Positions 14,928-22,954 of a DNA stretch of 35,108 nucleotides are shown here, one piece after another (position 1 is the stretch's first letter; each line of letters begins with the position of its first letter). A model generated the notes under the pieces. That model had not been told where the DNA came from. It did no database searches and worked only from the letters and a program-made list of their open reading frames with translations. The position numbers were made by a program, and so were the translations under genes. This stretch comes from an uncultured Prevotella sp. (GTDB lineage: Bacteria > Bacteroidota > Bacteroidia > Bacteroidales > Bacteroidaceae): contig CALCHM010000039.1 of NCBI GenBank assembly GCA_937901345.1, positions 1-35,108 of the forward strand. The letters are read 5' to 3'.

Positions 14928-16760
14928 ATGAAAATACGTACCCTTTTGTTATTTCGTTTTTTTCTGACATCTGTTCTTATAGGCATGGTGGCAAAAGTTA
15001 TATTTCTGCTTTATAATGGATGGGGAAGGGAACTGAGTGTAGGTGATTGTTTTGCCATTTTATGGAATGGTCTTCCTCTTGACCTTTCTTTTAGCGGTTA
15101 TGTATCTGCCGTTATGTGGTTTATTCTGTTGGCAGGATATTGGATTAGTATTCACCGTAATGTTTTTTATGCCTATTTTGCTGTTGCCTCACTATTACAA
15201 GGCATTATATATATTGTAGACACCAGTCTTTTTGCGTTTTGGAATTTTAAGATAGACGCTACGATATTTAACTATCTTGATTCGCCAGTTGAGGTAATGG
15301 CTTCGGTGAGCACACTATATGTTGTGGTAGGTATTTCTTGTATTCTGGCATCAATAATAGGAATTTTTCTTCTTTACAAGCGTACCTTATCAAAAGAATC
15401 AGCAAAGCGCTTGGCACAATTACGTTTGAATCCAACAAAACGTGTCATTGGCACATTTGTACACATTTTTTGGGGCGGTTTGCTTTTCTTGGCCATCCGT
15501 GGTGGTTTAGGAGTTTCAACAGCCAATCCTGGAATGGTTTATTTCTCTGACAATGCCTTTCTCAACTCTGCGGCGGTAAATCCTGTATTCAACCTTTTCT
15601 ATTCACTTTCTAAAGTAAAGGATTTTAGCGAACGCGCCAATTATTTTAGTGCTGATGAATTGAAGGATAAGTATGCGGCACTCGGAGTGAGTACAGAAAG
15701 TAAAAATACCAAATCGCTTTTGACTACGAATTATCCGAACATTGTTTTAGTTATTTTAGAGGGTTGTGGCACTACATTTTATAACACACCAGGAGTAATG
15801 CCTAATTTGAAAGCATTGGCGGCAGAGGGTGTAGAGTTTACGAATTGTTATGCCAATTCCTTCCGTACGGATCGTGGTGTGGTGTGTACATTGAGCGGTT
15901 TTCCGTCATATCCTGACGTAAGCGTGATGAAGTTGACGGATAGTAAGATTGCAGGACTTCCCTCCATCGCACGTTCACTGAGTCGTGAGGGATATGACAC
16001 GGAATTTATTTATGGTGGCGACATCAATTTTACGAACACAAATGGTTATTTGCTTTCTACGGGTTATCGTCGCACATTTAGCGAGTCGGATTTTCCAAGT
16101 GAGCAACGCAATGATTCAAAATGGGGTGTGCATGATGAATTTGCTTTTGCAAAAACATTGCAACATATAGCCGAAAAGGATAGCGTGAATCCTTGGATGC
16201 TCACTTTGCTGACTTTGTCGAGTCATGAACCTTGGGAAGTGCCTTATACGCGTATTTTAGACAATCCCATTACCAATGCCTTTGCTTATTTAGATCATTG
16301 TATTGGAGATTTTATTGAGAAGTTTAAAAAGTTGGAGGCATGGAAAAATTCGCTGGTAATTTTCATTCCTGATCATGGCAATAGTCACGGACTTGCAGAA
16401 GACATTATGCAAGTGGAGAAAAACCACATACCGCTCATTATGGTGGGTGGTGCACTGAAGGGTGCCGATGTTATAGACGTGGTTTGTAATCAAAGTGACT
16501 TAGCTGCTACGCTATTGGGTCAGTTGGGAATTAATCACGAAGATTTTAGCATGAGTCGCGATGTGTTAAGCGAAACCTACACCCTACCCTTCGCTATGAA
16601 CTCTTGGAGTCAAGGTATAGTAATGAGTGATGCCTTGGGTTCTACGGTCTATGACTTAAATACCGATAAAGTAAGCACCACGCTCAATGCTCCTCCTGCA
16701 AGTCATGCAGAAAACATTAGGGCATACTTGCAACAGTCTTATACTCTACTTTCTAATTAG
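14928..16760 (+). CDS. LtaS-like membrane sulfatase-fold transferase
   Basis: A 610-aa inner-membrane protein. About five hydrophobic segments fill residues 8-195, followed by a periplasmic alkaline-phosphatase-fold domain. The LTA-synthase signature residues are visible: metal ligand E278 in LVILEGCG, nucleophile T314 in ANSFRTDRGVV, H433 in SSHEPWEVP, and D482/H483 in FIPDHGNSHG. Firmicute relatives build lipoteichoic acid from phosphatidylglycerol. A Gram-negative member more likely moves a phosphoglycerol or phosphoethanolamine group onto an envelope glycan or lipid, and the exact acceptor is unknown. A glycosyltransferase gene starts 42 bp downstream on the same strand, suggesting one envelope-modification unit. 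The leader is rich in ATAACCTTACAA repeats and has no clear -7 motif. Confidence 0.85.
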   Translation: MKIRTLLLFRFFLTSVLIGMVAKVIFLLYNGWGRELSVGDCFAILWNGLPLDLSFSGYVSAVMWFILLAGYWISIHRNVFYAYFAVASLLQGIIYIVDTSLFAFWNFKIDATIFNYLDSPVEVMASVSTLYVVVGISCILASIIGIFLLYKRTLSKESAKRLAQLRLNPTKRVIGTFVHIFWGGLLFLAIRGGLGVSTANPGMVYFSDNAFLNSAAVNPVFNLFYSLSKVKDFSERANYFSADELKDKYAALGVSTESKNTKSLLTTNYPNIVLVILEGCGTTFYNTPGVMPNLKALAAEGVEFTNCYANSFRTDRGVVCTLSGFPSYPDVSVMKLTDSKIAGLPSIARSLSREGYDTEFIYGGDINFTNTNGYLLSTGYRRTFSESDFPSEQRNDSKWGVHDEFAFAKTLQHIAEKDSVNPWMLTLLTLSSHEPWEVPYTRILDNPITNAFAYLDHCIGDFIEKFKKLEAWKNSLVIFIPDHGNSHGLAEDIMQVEKNHIPLIMVGGALKGADVIDVVCNQSDLAATLLGQLGINHEDFSMSRDVLSETYTLPFAMNSWSQGIVMSDALGSTVYDLNTDKVSTTLNAPPASHAENIRAYLQQSYTLLSN

Positions 16761-16802
16761 AATTCTCCACTATTTTACATTTCTCCTTTCTCCTTTCATC
16801 TT

Positions 16803-17804
16803 ATGGTTCCTGTACTTATTCTTTTCTTCAATAATCCTGAAAAACTCAGTCGTGTGTTTGAGCAGGTACGAAAGGCGCGCCCCACGCATTTATTCCTTTA
16901 CCAAGATGGTCCACGCAATGAGCGTGACGAGGCAGGAATTGTTGCGTGCCGCAAGGTTGTGGAGCATATTGATTGGGAGTGTGAGGTGCATCGCAATTAT
17001 CAGGAGCAGAATGCAGGATGTGATCCTTCTAATTTTAGAGCACAGAAGTGGGCATTCTCACATGTAGAAAAGTGTGTGGTGCTTGAAGACGATAGTATCC
17101 CAAGCGTGAGTTTCTTCCGATTTTGCAAGGAGATGCTTGATCGTTATGAACATGACGAACGCATCTCGATGATTGCCGGATTGAATTATGATGAAGAGAC
17201 TCCAGACATGCCGTACGATTATCTCTTTACTTCAGCTTTCAGTATTTGGGGTTGGGCATCGTGGCGCAGAGTTGTGGATCAATGGGATGAACATTATACC
17301 TTCCTTGATGATGCGTATAATATGCAATTGCTTCGTAATTTTATTCGTGAGCGCAAACAACAAGCCGACTTTGAACGCTTCTGCCACTATCACCGATCTA
17401 CGGGAAAAGCATATTACGAAACTATTTTCCATGCCGCCATGTTTTTCCAATCAGGATTGGCCATTGTACCCCGTGTAAATATGATTCAAAATCTTGGTGC
17501 CACGGGAGAAACTACTCACTTCGAAGGAGGCAGCAATGAATTACTCCCACGTGCCTACCGACGCATAATGAACATGCGCCATCACGAATTGGAATTTCCC
17601 TTGCGCCATCCGCGCTATGTTATTGAGGATGTTACGTACAAAAACCGCGTTTTTAAAGTGCAGGCTTGGGGACATCCCTGGATAAAGGTGTGTCGCTCGC
17701 TTGAAGAATTATATTTGAATTTGCGTCATGGCAATTTCAAGCGCATCACTTCGGCGCTTTCTAATCGTATTCGTATTTGGATGGGAAAACAGCAATGGGA
17801 CTAA
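16803..17804 (+). CDS. Glycosyltransferase (GT-A, HlpA-like)
   Basis: A 333-aa cytoplasmic protein with a GT-A fold start (VPVLILFFNNPEKLSRVFEQVRKARPTHLFLYQDGP), the acidic nucleotide-sugar/metal motif VVLEDDSIPS (about residues 92-101), and a mid-region SAFSIWGWASWRRVVDQWD seen in Bacteroidetes glycosyltransferases once labelled hemolytic protein HlpA. No membrane segment is evident. The donor and acceptor sugars are not shown. It follows the LtaS-like gene after 42 bp of pyrimidine-rich DNA (TTTCTCCTTTCTCCTTTC), so both are likely co-expressed. The pair may build and then decorate the same surface polymer. A bipartite hairpin ends the unit. Confidence 0.85.
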   Translation: MVPVLILFFNNPEKLSRVFEQVRKARPTHLFLYQDGPRNERDEAGIVACRKVVEHIDWECEVHRNYQEQNAGCDPSNFRAQKWAFSHVEKCVVLEDDSIPSVSFFRFCKEMLDRYEHDERISMIAGLNYDEETPDMPYDYLFTSAFSIWGWASWRRVVDQWDEHYTFLDDAYNMQLLRNFIRERKQQADFERFCHYHRSTGKAYYETIFHAAMFFQSGLAIVPRVNMIQNLGATGETTHFEGGSNELLPRAYRRIMNMRHHELEFPLRHPRYVIEDVTYKNRVFKVQAWGHPWIKVCRSLEELYLNLRHGNFKRITSALSNRIRIWMGKQQWD

Positions 17805-17818
17805 CCTTGGAAATGTAA

Positions 17819-17866
17819 AAAGGAGAAAGAATCATGCGGATCTTATAGCATGAACCTTTCTCCTTT
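17819..17866. terminator. Bidirectional terminator between convergent genes
   Basis: AAAGGAGAAAG (17819-17829) pairs with CTTTCTCCTTT (17856-17866). Inside, TCATGC pairs with GCATGA across a 10-nt loop, with a 2-nt internal bulge on each side. It lies between the glycosyltransferase (+) and outer-membrane protein (-) stops. Both flanks are A/T-rich. Confidence 0.75.
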
Positions 17867-17876
17867 CTTATTTAGT

Positions 17877-18521
17877 TCAGAATTTCCATCGCGCCCCTAC
17901 TCCCAGCGTCAGAATATCCTTAAAATGAATATGCCTATTGGGAATGGCGGAGATGATTCCGAGTTCATTAGATGAAAATTCGTAATACATTTCTACGCCT
18001 TCGCCCCAGCGTTTCCACTCTTTTGGAAATTCATAAGTTAATAGGTAACCCGTAGTGAAGGAAAAACGCACTCGTGTGGAGAAACGATAGTATGAACCAC
18101 CATAATGTGAGCGCGGTTCGTCTGTCCAAAAGTCTCCATCGAAAAGTACGATGTTAGCGCGTACACCTACAGTTAATGGGGTTAATTTGAGTTGTCCCTT
18201 CTTGAGCAGTGGTATTGGGATATTGATGTTCCACGGCGAATAATATTGACGGAGCGTTAACGTATTCAAACTCTGTGTGCGGTGGTAATGAGGAACGTAT
18301 CCCAACAGCACTTCCGTAAGCCATTTATCCTTACCATATTCCCACCCCACGCCGGCTGAAAACATTCCGATGTTGCCCGCATATTGCACAACCGCCACAT
18401 TAGGAGTTAGGCGCTCACTAAGCGACTTTTTTTGCGCCATCGTGCGACCTGGATGTATAAGCATAAAACCTATGAGCACGAATATGAAGGGGGGTATTGC
18501 TTTAAACGAAAATTTCTTCAT
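17877..18521 (-). CDS. Hypothetical outer-membrane beta-barrel protein
   Basis: A 214-aa protein with a clear signal peptide (MKKFSFKAIPPFIFVLIGFM, cleavage likely after TMA at about residue 30). The mature part alternates aromatic and polar residues with many Tyr, Trp and Gly (GVGWEYGKDKWLTEVLLGY, YYRFSTRVRFSFTTGYLLTY) and ends in GVGARWKF, a terminal Phe typical of outer-membrane barrels. The family is not recognised. The ATG at 18521 overlaps the last 20 bases of the phosphoesterase gene in another frame, so translation is probably coupled. The frame stays open further upstream, but only inside the neighbour's coding sequence. Confidence 0.75.
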   Translation of the reverse strand: MKKFSFKAIPPFIFVLIGFMLIHPGRTMAQKKSLSERLTPNVAVVQYAGNIGMFSAGVGWEYGKDKWLTEVLLGYVPHYHRTQSLNTLTLRQYYSPWNINIPIPLLKKGQLKLTPLTVGVRANIVLFDGDFWTDEPRSHYGGSYYRFSTRVRFSFTTGYLLTYEFPKEWKRWGEGVEMYYEFSSNELGIISAIPNRHIHFKDILTLGVGARWKF

Positions 18522-19311
18522 ACGTATAGGTGCCGTCTGCTTTAAGGTGAAACAATAGGTAAGAAAGTTTTTCGGCACATGCCACTTGATAATAAGGCAC
18601 GTGATTTTCGAAGGGATGGTGGATTGCCATGCTATGAATATGTCCACATAATCCAAATTGCAAGTTCGGATATTGTTCTACCATCATGCGGTAATCCTCA
18701 CTTTCATCCTTCGGAAATTGGTCGCTACCTATGGGTGCGTGCATCACAACAACCGTGCGCTCTACTTTTGGTGAGAGTTGCCCCAAGTCGCGATGCATAA
18801 ATCTTACACCAAAAAATTCATCATCGTCAGAAAATTCCAATCCATTAGTATTGATAACCACAAAGTGCGTGTTGCCTGCGGTGAAACTATATTCTAATTG
18901 GCCATACAAATCGCGAAACATGCTCTTTCCTGTCCCCAAACAGTCGTGATTACCAATGGCCACTACGTAGGGAATACGAAATTCTTCTAATTCATCGCGC
19001 ATCCAAATAAATTCATCGGTCAGTGAGAAATCTGTCAAGTCGCCACAATGAATGGCAAAGTCAACAGAGTCAATGTCGTTAATATGATTTACAATTCTGT
19101 GTGTCTCGTCATACCAACGTTGCGTGTCACTGATTACGGCAAAACAAATATCCTTGCGCCCCTCTGTCAACTGCTTAATGCGCTTGATGTTGGTGGCATT
19201 AATATTACGTTTACCCTCAAAGCGTGTGTCATAAGGATGGTAATCCATCATGTCACACGAGGCAAAAATAAAACACCCGATGAGGGTGAATACATATCTC
19301 AATAACTTCAT
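18502..19311 (-). CDS. Calcineurin-like metallophosphoesterase lipoprotein
   Basis: A 269-aa lipoprotein with a type II signal peptide: KLLRYVFTLIGCFIFASC, with the lipid-bearing Cys at C19. The metallophosphoesterase motifs are present in order: VISDTQ (a D-x-Q variant of the usual D-x-H), HCGDLTD, IGNHDC, VVMHAPIGSD and GLCGHIHS. These coordinate a two-metal site that hydrolyses phosphate esters. The substrate is unknown. The frame stays open upstream to 19452, but the -7 element at 19341-19348 lies inside that part. The ATG at 19311, with a leader of about 25 nt, is therefore the start. It overlaps the downstream outer-membrane protein gene by 20 bp. Confidence 0.9.
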   Translation of the reverse strand: MKLLRYVFTLIGCFIFASCDMMDYHPYDTRFEGKRNINATNIKRIKQLTEGRKDICFAVISDTQRWYDETHRIVNHINDIDSVDFAIHCGDLTDFSLTDEFIWMRDELEEFRIPYVVAIGNHDCLGTGKSMFRDLYGQLEYSFTAGNTHFVVINTNGLEFSDDDEFFGVRFMHRDLGQLSPKVERTVVVMHAPIGSDQFPKDESEDYRMMVEQYPNLQFGLCGHIHSMAIHHPFENHVPYYQVACAEKLSYLLFHLKADGTYTYEEIFV

Positions 19312-19340
19312 AAAGTAAAGCATCTCCACAAAATTTTCCA

Positions 19341-19348
19341 CAAAATTA
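19341..19348 (-). promoter_or_regulatory. Phosphoesterase operon -7 promoter element TAATTTTG
   Basis: The minus strand reads TAATTTTG, an exact TAnnTTTG match, 29 bp before the ATG at 19311. No clear -33 element was found. It fixes the start of the lipoprotein gene. Confidence 0.6.
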
Positions 19349-19529
19349 CGAAAATCTAAAACCCTTAACCCCTCCGTATTTAGGAAAATATTCCGACCTT
19401 TGCACCACATCTGAGCAAGGATGCATCGTTTCCGTAAAAAGGAACATGTCACTAAATTTTACATGACAAACTCACTTTGCATCTGAACTCTCATAATCAT
19501 CTTATCCCTCATAATCTCTTTCATTATCT

Positions 19530-19946
19530 ATGGAACTTAAAATAAATTCGCTTGAAGAAATCGGTGCTGTAGCCGAAGAATTTGTACGTCTTGCCATGCA
19601 AGAGGATACTGTTTTTGCATTCAACGGACAGATGGGTGCGGGTAAAACTACCTTTATAAAGGCACTTTGTGAAGCACTCGGTGTTAGCGAAACCGTGACT
19701 TCGCCTACGTTTGCAATTGTCAACGAATACCGTTCAGACGAAACAGGAGAACTCATTTATCACTTTGACTTCTATCGCATCAAGAAACTTGAAGAAGCTT
19801 ACGACATGGGGTGTGAAGATTATTTCTATTCAGGTGCGGTGTGTCTCATTGAGTGGCCGGAATTGGTGGAAGACCTTCTCCCAGGCAACACTGTTTGGGT
19901 AGACATCAAGGTAAATGATGATGAAACTCGAACAATTAGTTGGTAA
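19530..19946 (+). CDS. tsaE: tRNA t6A synthesis ATPase TsaE
   Basis: A small P-loop ATPase required with TsaB, TsaC and TsaD for N6-threonylcarbamoyladenosine at position 37 of ANN-reading tRNAs, in the cytoplasm. The 138-aa protein has the Walker A motif GQMGAGKTT (residues 33-41), the family stretch TVTSPTFAIVNEY, the HFDFYRIKKLEEAYDMG segment and the C-terminal LIEWPELVEDLLP. Length and order are standard. It stands alone between divergent and convergent neighbours and is followed after 33 bp by a strong hairpin. A near-match to the -7 motif (GACCTTTG) about 130 bp upstream is not convincing. Confidence 0.96.
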   Translation: MELKINSLEEIGAVAEEFVRLAMQEDTVFAFNGQMGAGKTTFIKALCEALGVSETVTSPTFAIVNEYRSDETGELIYHFDFYRIKKLEEAYDMGCEDYFYSGAVCLIEWPELVEDLLPGNTVWVDIKVNDDETRTISW

Positions 19947-19979
19947 TCACTACCCTCTTGAAATCTAGTTCAAAAAAAT

Positions 19980-20021
19980 AATCCGACGGCAGAGTGAACT
20001 CACTCAACCTGCCGTCGGATT
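19980..20021 (+). terminator. tsaE terminator
   Basis: AATCCGACGGCAG (19980-19992) and CTGCCGTCGGATT (20009-20021) form a perfect 13-bp stem. AGTGA/TCACT can extend it inside the loop. TTTATG follows, giving a short U-tract. Confidence 0.85.
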
Positions 20022-20047
20022 TTATGTTTCTGCAGCGCCCAACTATC

Positions 20048-20275
20048 AGAAAAACGCCTGTTTCCCTATGGATCTAGCAGTTTTCATCCCGTGCAAACGC
20101 CTGTTGTACCCTTACAACAGCAGTTTTCATCTCGTGCAAACGCCTGTTGTAGTCCTACAACAGTACTTTTCATCTCATGCAAACGCCTGTTGTAGCCCTA
20201 CAACAGTATTTTCATCTCATGCAAACGCCTATTGTAACACTACAACAGCGGTTTTCATCTCATGCAAACAATCGT
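20048..20275. repeat. 43-bp tandem array with a hairpin in each unit
   Basis: GCAAACGCCT starts units at 20093, 20136, 20179 and 20221, with a partial unit at 20264. Periods are 43, 43, 42 and 43 bp, and a degenerate unit precedes them. Two units carry CTGTTGTAG and CTACAACAG as a perfect 9-bp stem with a 2-nt loop. Unit 1 keeps 8 bp and unit 4 has one mismatch. The linker TTTTCATCTCATGCAAACG is nearly constant. There are no unique spacers. Confidence 0.88.
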
Positions 20276-20314
20276 CTCTCCATGGTGTCAGTCGTTTCAT
20301 CTGTGACTAAAAAA

Positions 20315-20347
20315 TAATCGGAAACATCATCATGATGCTCCCGATTA
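20315..20347 (-). terminator. Terminator-like hairpin pointing left
   Basis: TAATCGG (20315-20321) pairs with CCGATTA (20341-20347), and CATC/GATG forms an inner stem with a 5-nt loop. On the minus strand six Ts follow the stem. It is about 390 bp beyond the sialidase stop, so the mRNA tail would be long. Confidence 0.55.
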
Positions 20348-20504
20348 AAAGTAGAAAAACATAACAATTATCACACACACACTTTTACGTTCCGACATGG
20401 AGAAAAGTAATGATGGTGCAAAGTTACGCCCTTTCTTTATGTACGTCAATCCCTAAAAGTTGTGATTTTTTATTCCCCTCTTTTGTGGGAATACCTATAT
20501 TTAA

Positions 20505-20700
20505 TGATTACAACACTATAGCAGTTGCTCAGAGAACTTTAACAGACCGCCTCCGCAACTAAAGTTCCTCGTCTCCCTAACTTATGGGGACAATTTAGTT
20601 AGTTTATCTCGTTTAATTATCCAATTGGATAAATCAAATGAAAGTAAGTATATAAATTCCTCCCCAAAGTTAGGGGAGGTGCCCAAAGGGCGGAGGGGTT
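20505..20700. repeat. Dispersed mosaic repeat, copy 3
   Basis: It contains TATAGCAGTTGC (20516-20527), the 25-base block 20556-20580 (23 of 25 identical to 7958-7982) and TTATGGGGACAATTTAGTT (20582 on), matching 8386 on. A hairpin CCTCCCC/GGGGAGG (20659-20679) and GCCCAAAGGGC follow, then CGGAGGGGT. Similar modules appear near 8350. Confidence 0.6.
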
Positions 20701-20732
20701 TGTGGTAAAGGGTAATCTGCTATCTTATTGTC

Positions 20733-22709
20733 TTAATGATTGTAACACTTTGTGGATTTACCACATTCATCAGCATCAACCGCAATAATTTCCCATTTTG
20801 AGGGCGCTGAAGCATTCCAAGTCACGAGGGTATTTGTTTGAGAAAGGTGGAAGCAGGGATAATTGACATTCGTTGTATTTTGCTCGCTGAAAATAGTCTT
20901 CCCTTCGCGGTCGCTAGTGAGCATGAATGTTCCCGCTTCTGCACTATTTTTAGTGGGGAAAATATTCGTGCTTGTTCCTGCTGGTTTACCCATCCACACT
21001 TGGTGCTTTTCGTTATAGAGGCGCCAATATCCTTCCTCGGTTTTTTGAAGTGTCCAAATCTGTGATTCGTCGTCTAATGTTAAGGCTGCTGCGCTCAATG
21101 TTGTAGGTGACGCCTGCAAATATTGATTGTTATTATATGCTTTGTTTCCTTCCAAATAACCCAGGTTGCGTAAACGGTATTTATTGCCGTCGATGGCGCA
21201 GATTACGGTGTTTGAAATACTCTTGTTGAGTTTGGCAATAGCATTTACTGTAGCGCTTTTTTGAACCTTCTTAGCAACTTTTTCAACATCCTTACGCATG
21301 TTAAGGTTGGGGATGCCGACTATTGACTTACATGCTTCGCTCGCAAATGCGCTTGTTACCTTTTGACCAACAACCTTTTCGGAAATATAGGTCTTGGGCA
21401 AATTTGGATCGTCGCAATAGGTATAGCGATTATCAGTAATCTGCTCAATAGTGTAGTTTTTATACACAATCGTGTAATCGCGTGCAAAGGTTGACTCTTC
21501 GTAAAGGAAACCAATGGTATTATTCTTTTGGAGTGTCATCGTAGTGTAAGCTGAACCCATAGTGCTTGACTGGTGAGCGCCATCCCAATTTGTAGCAAAG
21601 AGAGCGGGCGAAGCAAAGTCTGTAGCATAGTCGGTAAGTTCCTTGTAGAAAATACCTACATTCTTACGTCCGCCAGGACCAAAGGGAACAGATTGCAGTG
21701 CCAAGTAAGTCTTCACACCATCCGCCTTGCGCTGAACGGGGACAATTAATATTTCGCCATTTGTAGAGTTGCCCACTGCCGCTACACCATTGTTTTCAGC
21801 ATTTGAGAGGGCTACAGTTGCCCATGAACCTTCACCTTTCTTAATATTGGTGTAAGAATAAATGTTGAAGTAGCGACCTGTGCAACGACTGGAGAGCAAT
21901 ACGCTGCCGTCAGGGAGTTCTTCCACCTTAGGTTCGTCACCCCCAGGAGCGGGACGGTCATAGATGGTGCCAAGCACTTTCCAGGAACCTCCGAAATCGT
22001 CAGAATAAATCACGCGGTTACCACCATCGCGTGTCCACATCGAACAATAGAGGCGATAATACTTTCCTACCTTGATGCGACTGCTTTGACAAATTTTTCC
22101 CGAACCGATAAACATGGAAGAAACTGTGGGTTTGTCGCCATCAAGGAAGAGCGAATATATATGGTCTGTCATTTCTACAATTTCACCCTTTTCCCATTCG
22201 CCCGTCTTCTTGTTATAGGTCAAATAAACACGTGCTACACGGTTGACAGAGTCTGCTTCCGTCTGTCCAATCTTTGAAGGATTCCAGCGTCCGTGCCAAC
22301 AAACGGTGCGTCCGCAAACCATCATGACAAGCAACTTATTCTCTTCGCGGTCGGCAACGATAGCGGCATCGCCATAACCCGTAGTCATGTGGTTGGAAGT
22401 GCCACCCTTACCGTCGGCAATAAAGAATTCTTCACCCCAAGTTGTGCCATTATCCTTCGAAATGCGACACTTTATATCTACTTCGCCATAACCAATGTCA
22501 TTGCCACAGGGACGGTAATCCGAAATAGCGAATACGTCGCCATTAGGAGCGGCAGCGATGGCTGGGATTCGGTAAGGACGTGCCGATTCAGGGTTTGTAA
22601 TGTAAAGGTTTTGCTGGGGTTCTTGCTCCACCTTATTTTCTGCTTTTACAAAAGTCTGTTGCATGAACAAACCTGTGAATAAAAGCAGCGCAAGAGTTTT
22701 CTTGTTCAT
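20733..22709 (-). CDS. Secreted GH33 exo-alpha-sialidase
   Basis: Releases terminal sialic acids from host glycans, outside the inner membrane. The 658-aa protein has a Sec signal peptide (MNKKTLALLLFTGLFMQQTF, cleavage near VKA). The catalytic six-bladed propeller begins with the RIP motif (YRIPAIAAA, R47). Asp-boxes follow at about residues 84-91 (SKDNGTTW) and 236-243 (SDDFGGSW), with a further Arg in LLSSRCTGRY (about R275) as a likely carboxylate-binding residue. Roughly the last 190 residues (KYRLRNLGYLEGNKAY and WTLQKTEEGYWRLYNEKHQVW) form an accessory domain resembling carbohydrate-binding modules. The terminal CGKSTKCYNH is not a type IX sorting signal. It has its own -7 promoter and no polysaccharide-utilisation neighbours here. 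Confidence 0.92.
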   Translation of the reverse strand: MNKKTLALLLFTGLFMQQTFVKAENKVEQEPQQNLYITNPESARPYRIPAIAAAPNGDVFAISDYRPCGNDIGYGEVDIKCRISKDNGTTWGEEFFIADGKGGTSNHMTTGYGDAAIVADREENKLLVMMVCGRTVCWHGRWNPSKIGQTEADSVNRVARVYLTYNKKTGEWEKGEIVEMTDHIYSLFLDGDKPTVSSMFIGSGKICQSSRIKVGKYYRLYCSMWTRDGGNRVIYSDDFGGSWKVLGTIYDRPAPGGDEPKVEELPDGSVLLSSRCTGRYFNIYSYTNIKKGEGSWATVALSNAENNGVAAVGNSTNGEILIVPVQRKADGVKTYLALQSVPFGPGGRKNVGIFYKELTDYATDFASPALFATNWDGAHQSSTMGSAYTTMTLQKNNTIGFLYEESTFARDYTIVYKNYTIEQITDNRYTYCDDPNLPKTYISEKVVGQKVTSAFASEACKSIVGIPNLNMRKDVEKVAKKVQKSATVNAIAKLNKSISNTVICAIDGNKYRLRNLGYLEGNKAYNNNQYLQASPTTLSAAALTLDDESQIWTLQKTEEGYWRLYNEKHQVWMGKPAGTSTNIFPTKNSAEAGTFMLTSDREGKTIFSEQNTTNVNYPCFHLSQTNTLVTWNASAPSKWEIIAVDADECGKSTKCYNH

Positions 22710-22764
22710 AAAGAATTATAGGTTAAGGATTTTGTAAATATTATTCGTAATAACGTAAGCGTTA

Positions 22765-22772
22765 CAAAGTTA
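22765..22772 (-). promoter_or_regulatory. Sialidase gene -7 promoter element TAACTTTG
   Basis: The minus strand reads TAACTTTG, an exact TAnnTTTG match, 55 bp before the ATG. TAACG ... CGTTA (22751-22764), a 5-bp inverted repeat with a 4-bp centre, overlaps the start region and could be an operator half-site pair. That is speculative. Confidence 0.55.
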
Positions 22773-22936
22773 CGCAATACGTTTTGAATAAAACTTACTG
22801 TGACTTTATAATTTGTTTTTTTCATGGGATGAATTTAAGTTGTGATTTCGTACCAATGGTGTGACTATTAGGAGAAAAATAAAATGTTGCATCATAGAAA
22901 TACGGAGCAACTTTCCATTCTTCTCTCGCCTTTCAT

Positions 22937-22944
22937 TAACTTTG
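22937..22944 (+). promoter_or_regulatory. THUMP-like methyltransferase -7 element TAACTTTG
   Basis: An exact TAnnTTTG match ends 10 bp before the ATG at 22955. TTTC lies about 21 bp upstream. Transcription would start within a few bases of the start codon. Confidence 0.6.
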
Positions 22945-22954
22945 CCACCAAAAT

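Larger units (their letters stand above)
19947..20732. other. Repeat-rich gap between convergent tsaE and the sialidase gene
   Basis: No gene was found in 790 bp. The gap holds the tsaE terminator, a 43-bp tandem array with internal hairpins (20048-20275), a minus-strand terminator-like hairpin (20315-20347), and a third copy of the dispersed mosaic repeat (20505-20700). The frame open at 20068-20310 is only the repeat read as codons. Confidence 0.7.

Noticed and set aside
20068..20310. 80-codon plus-strand frame as a gene
   Set aside because: It is the 43-bp repeat array translated. Unit lengths of 42 and 43 break the frame between units.
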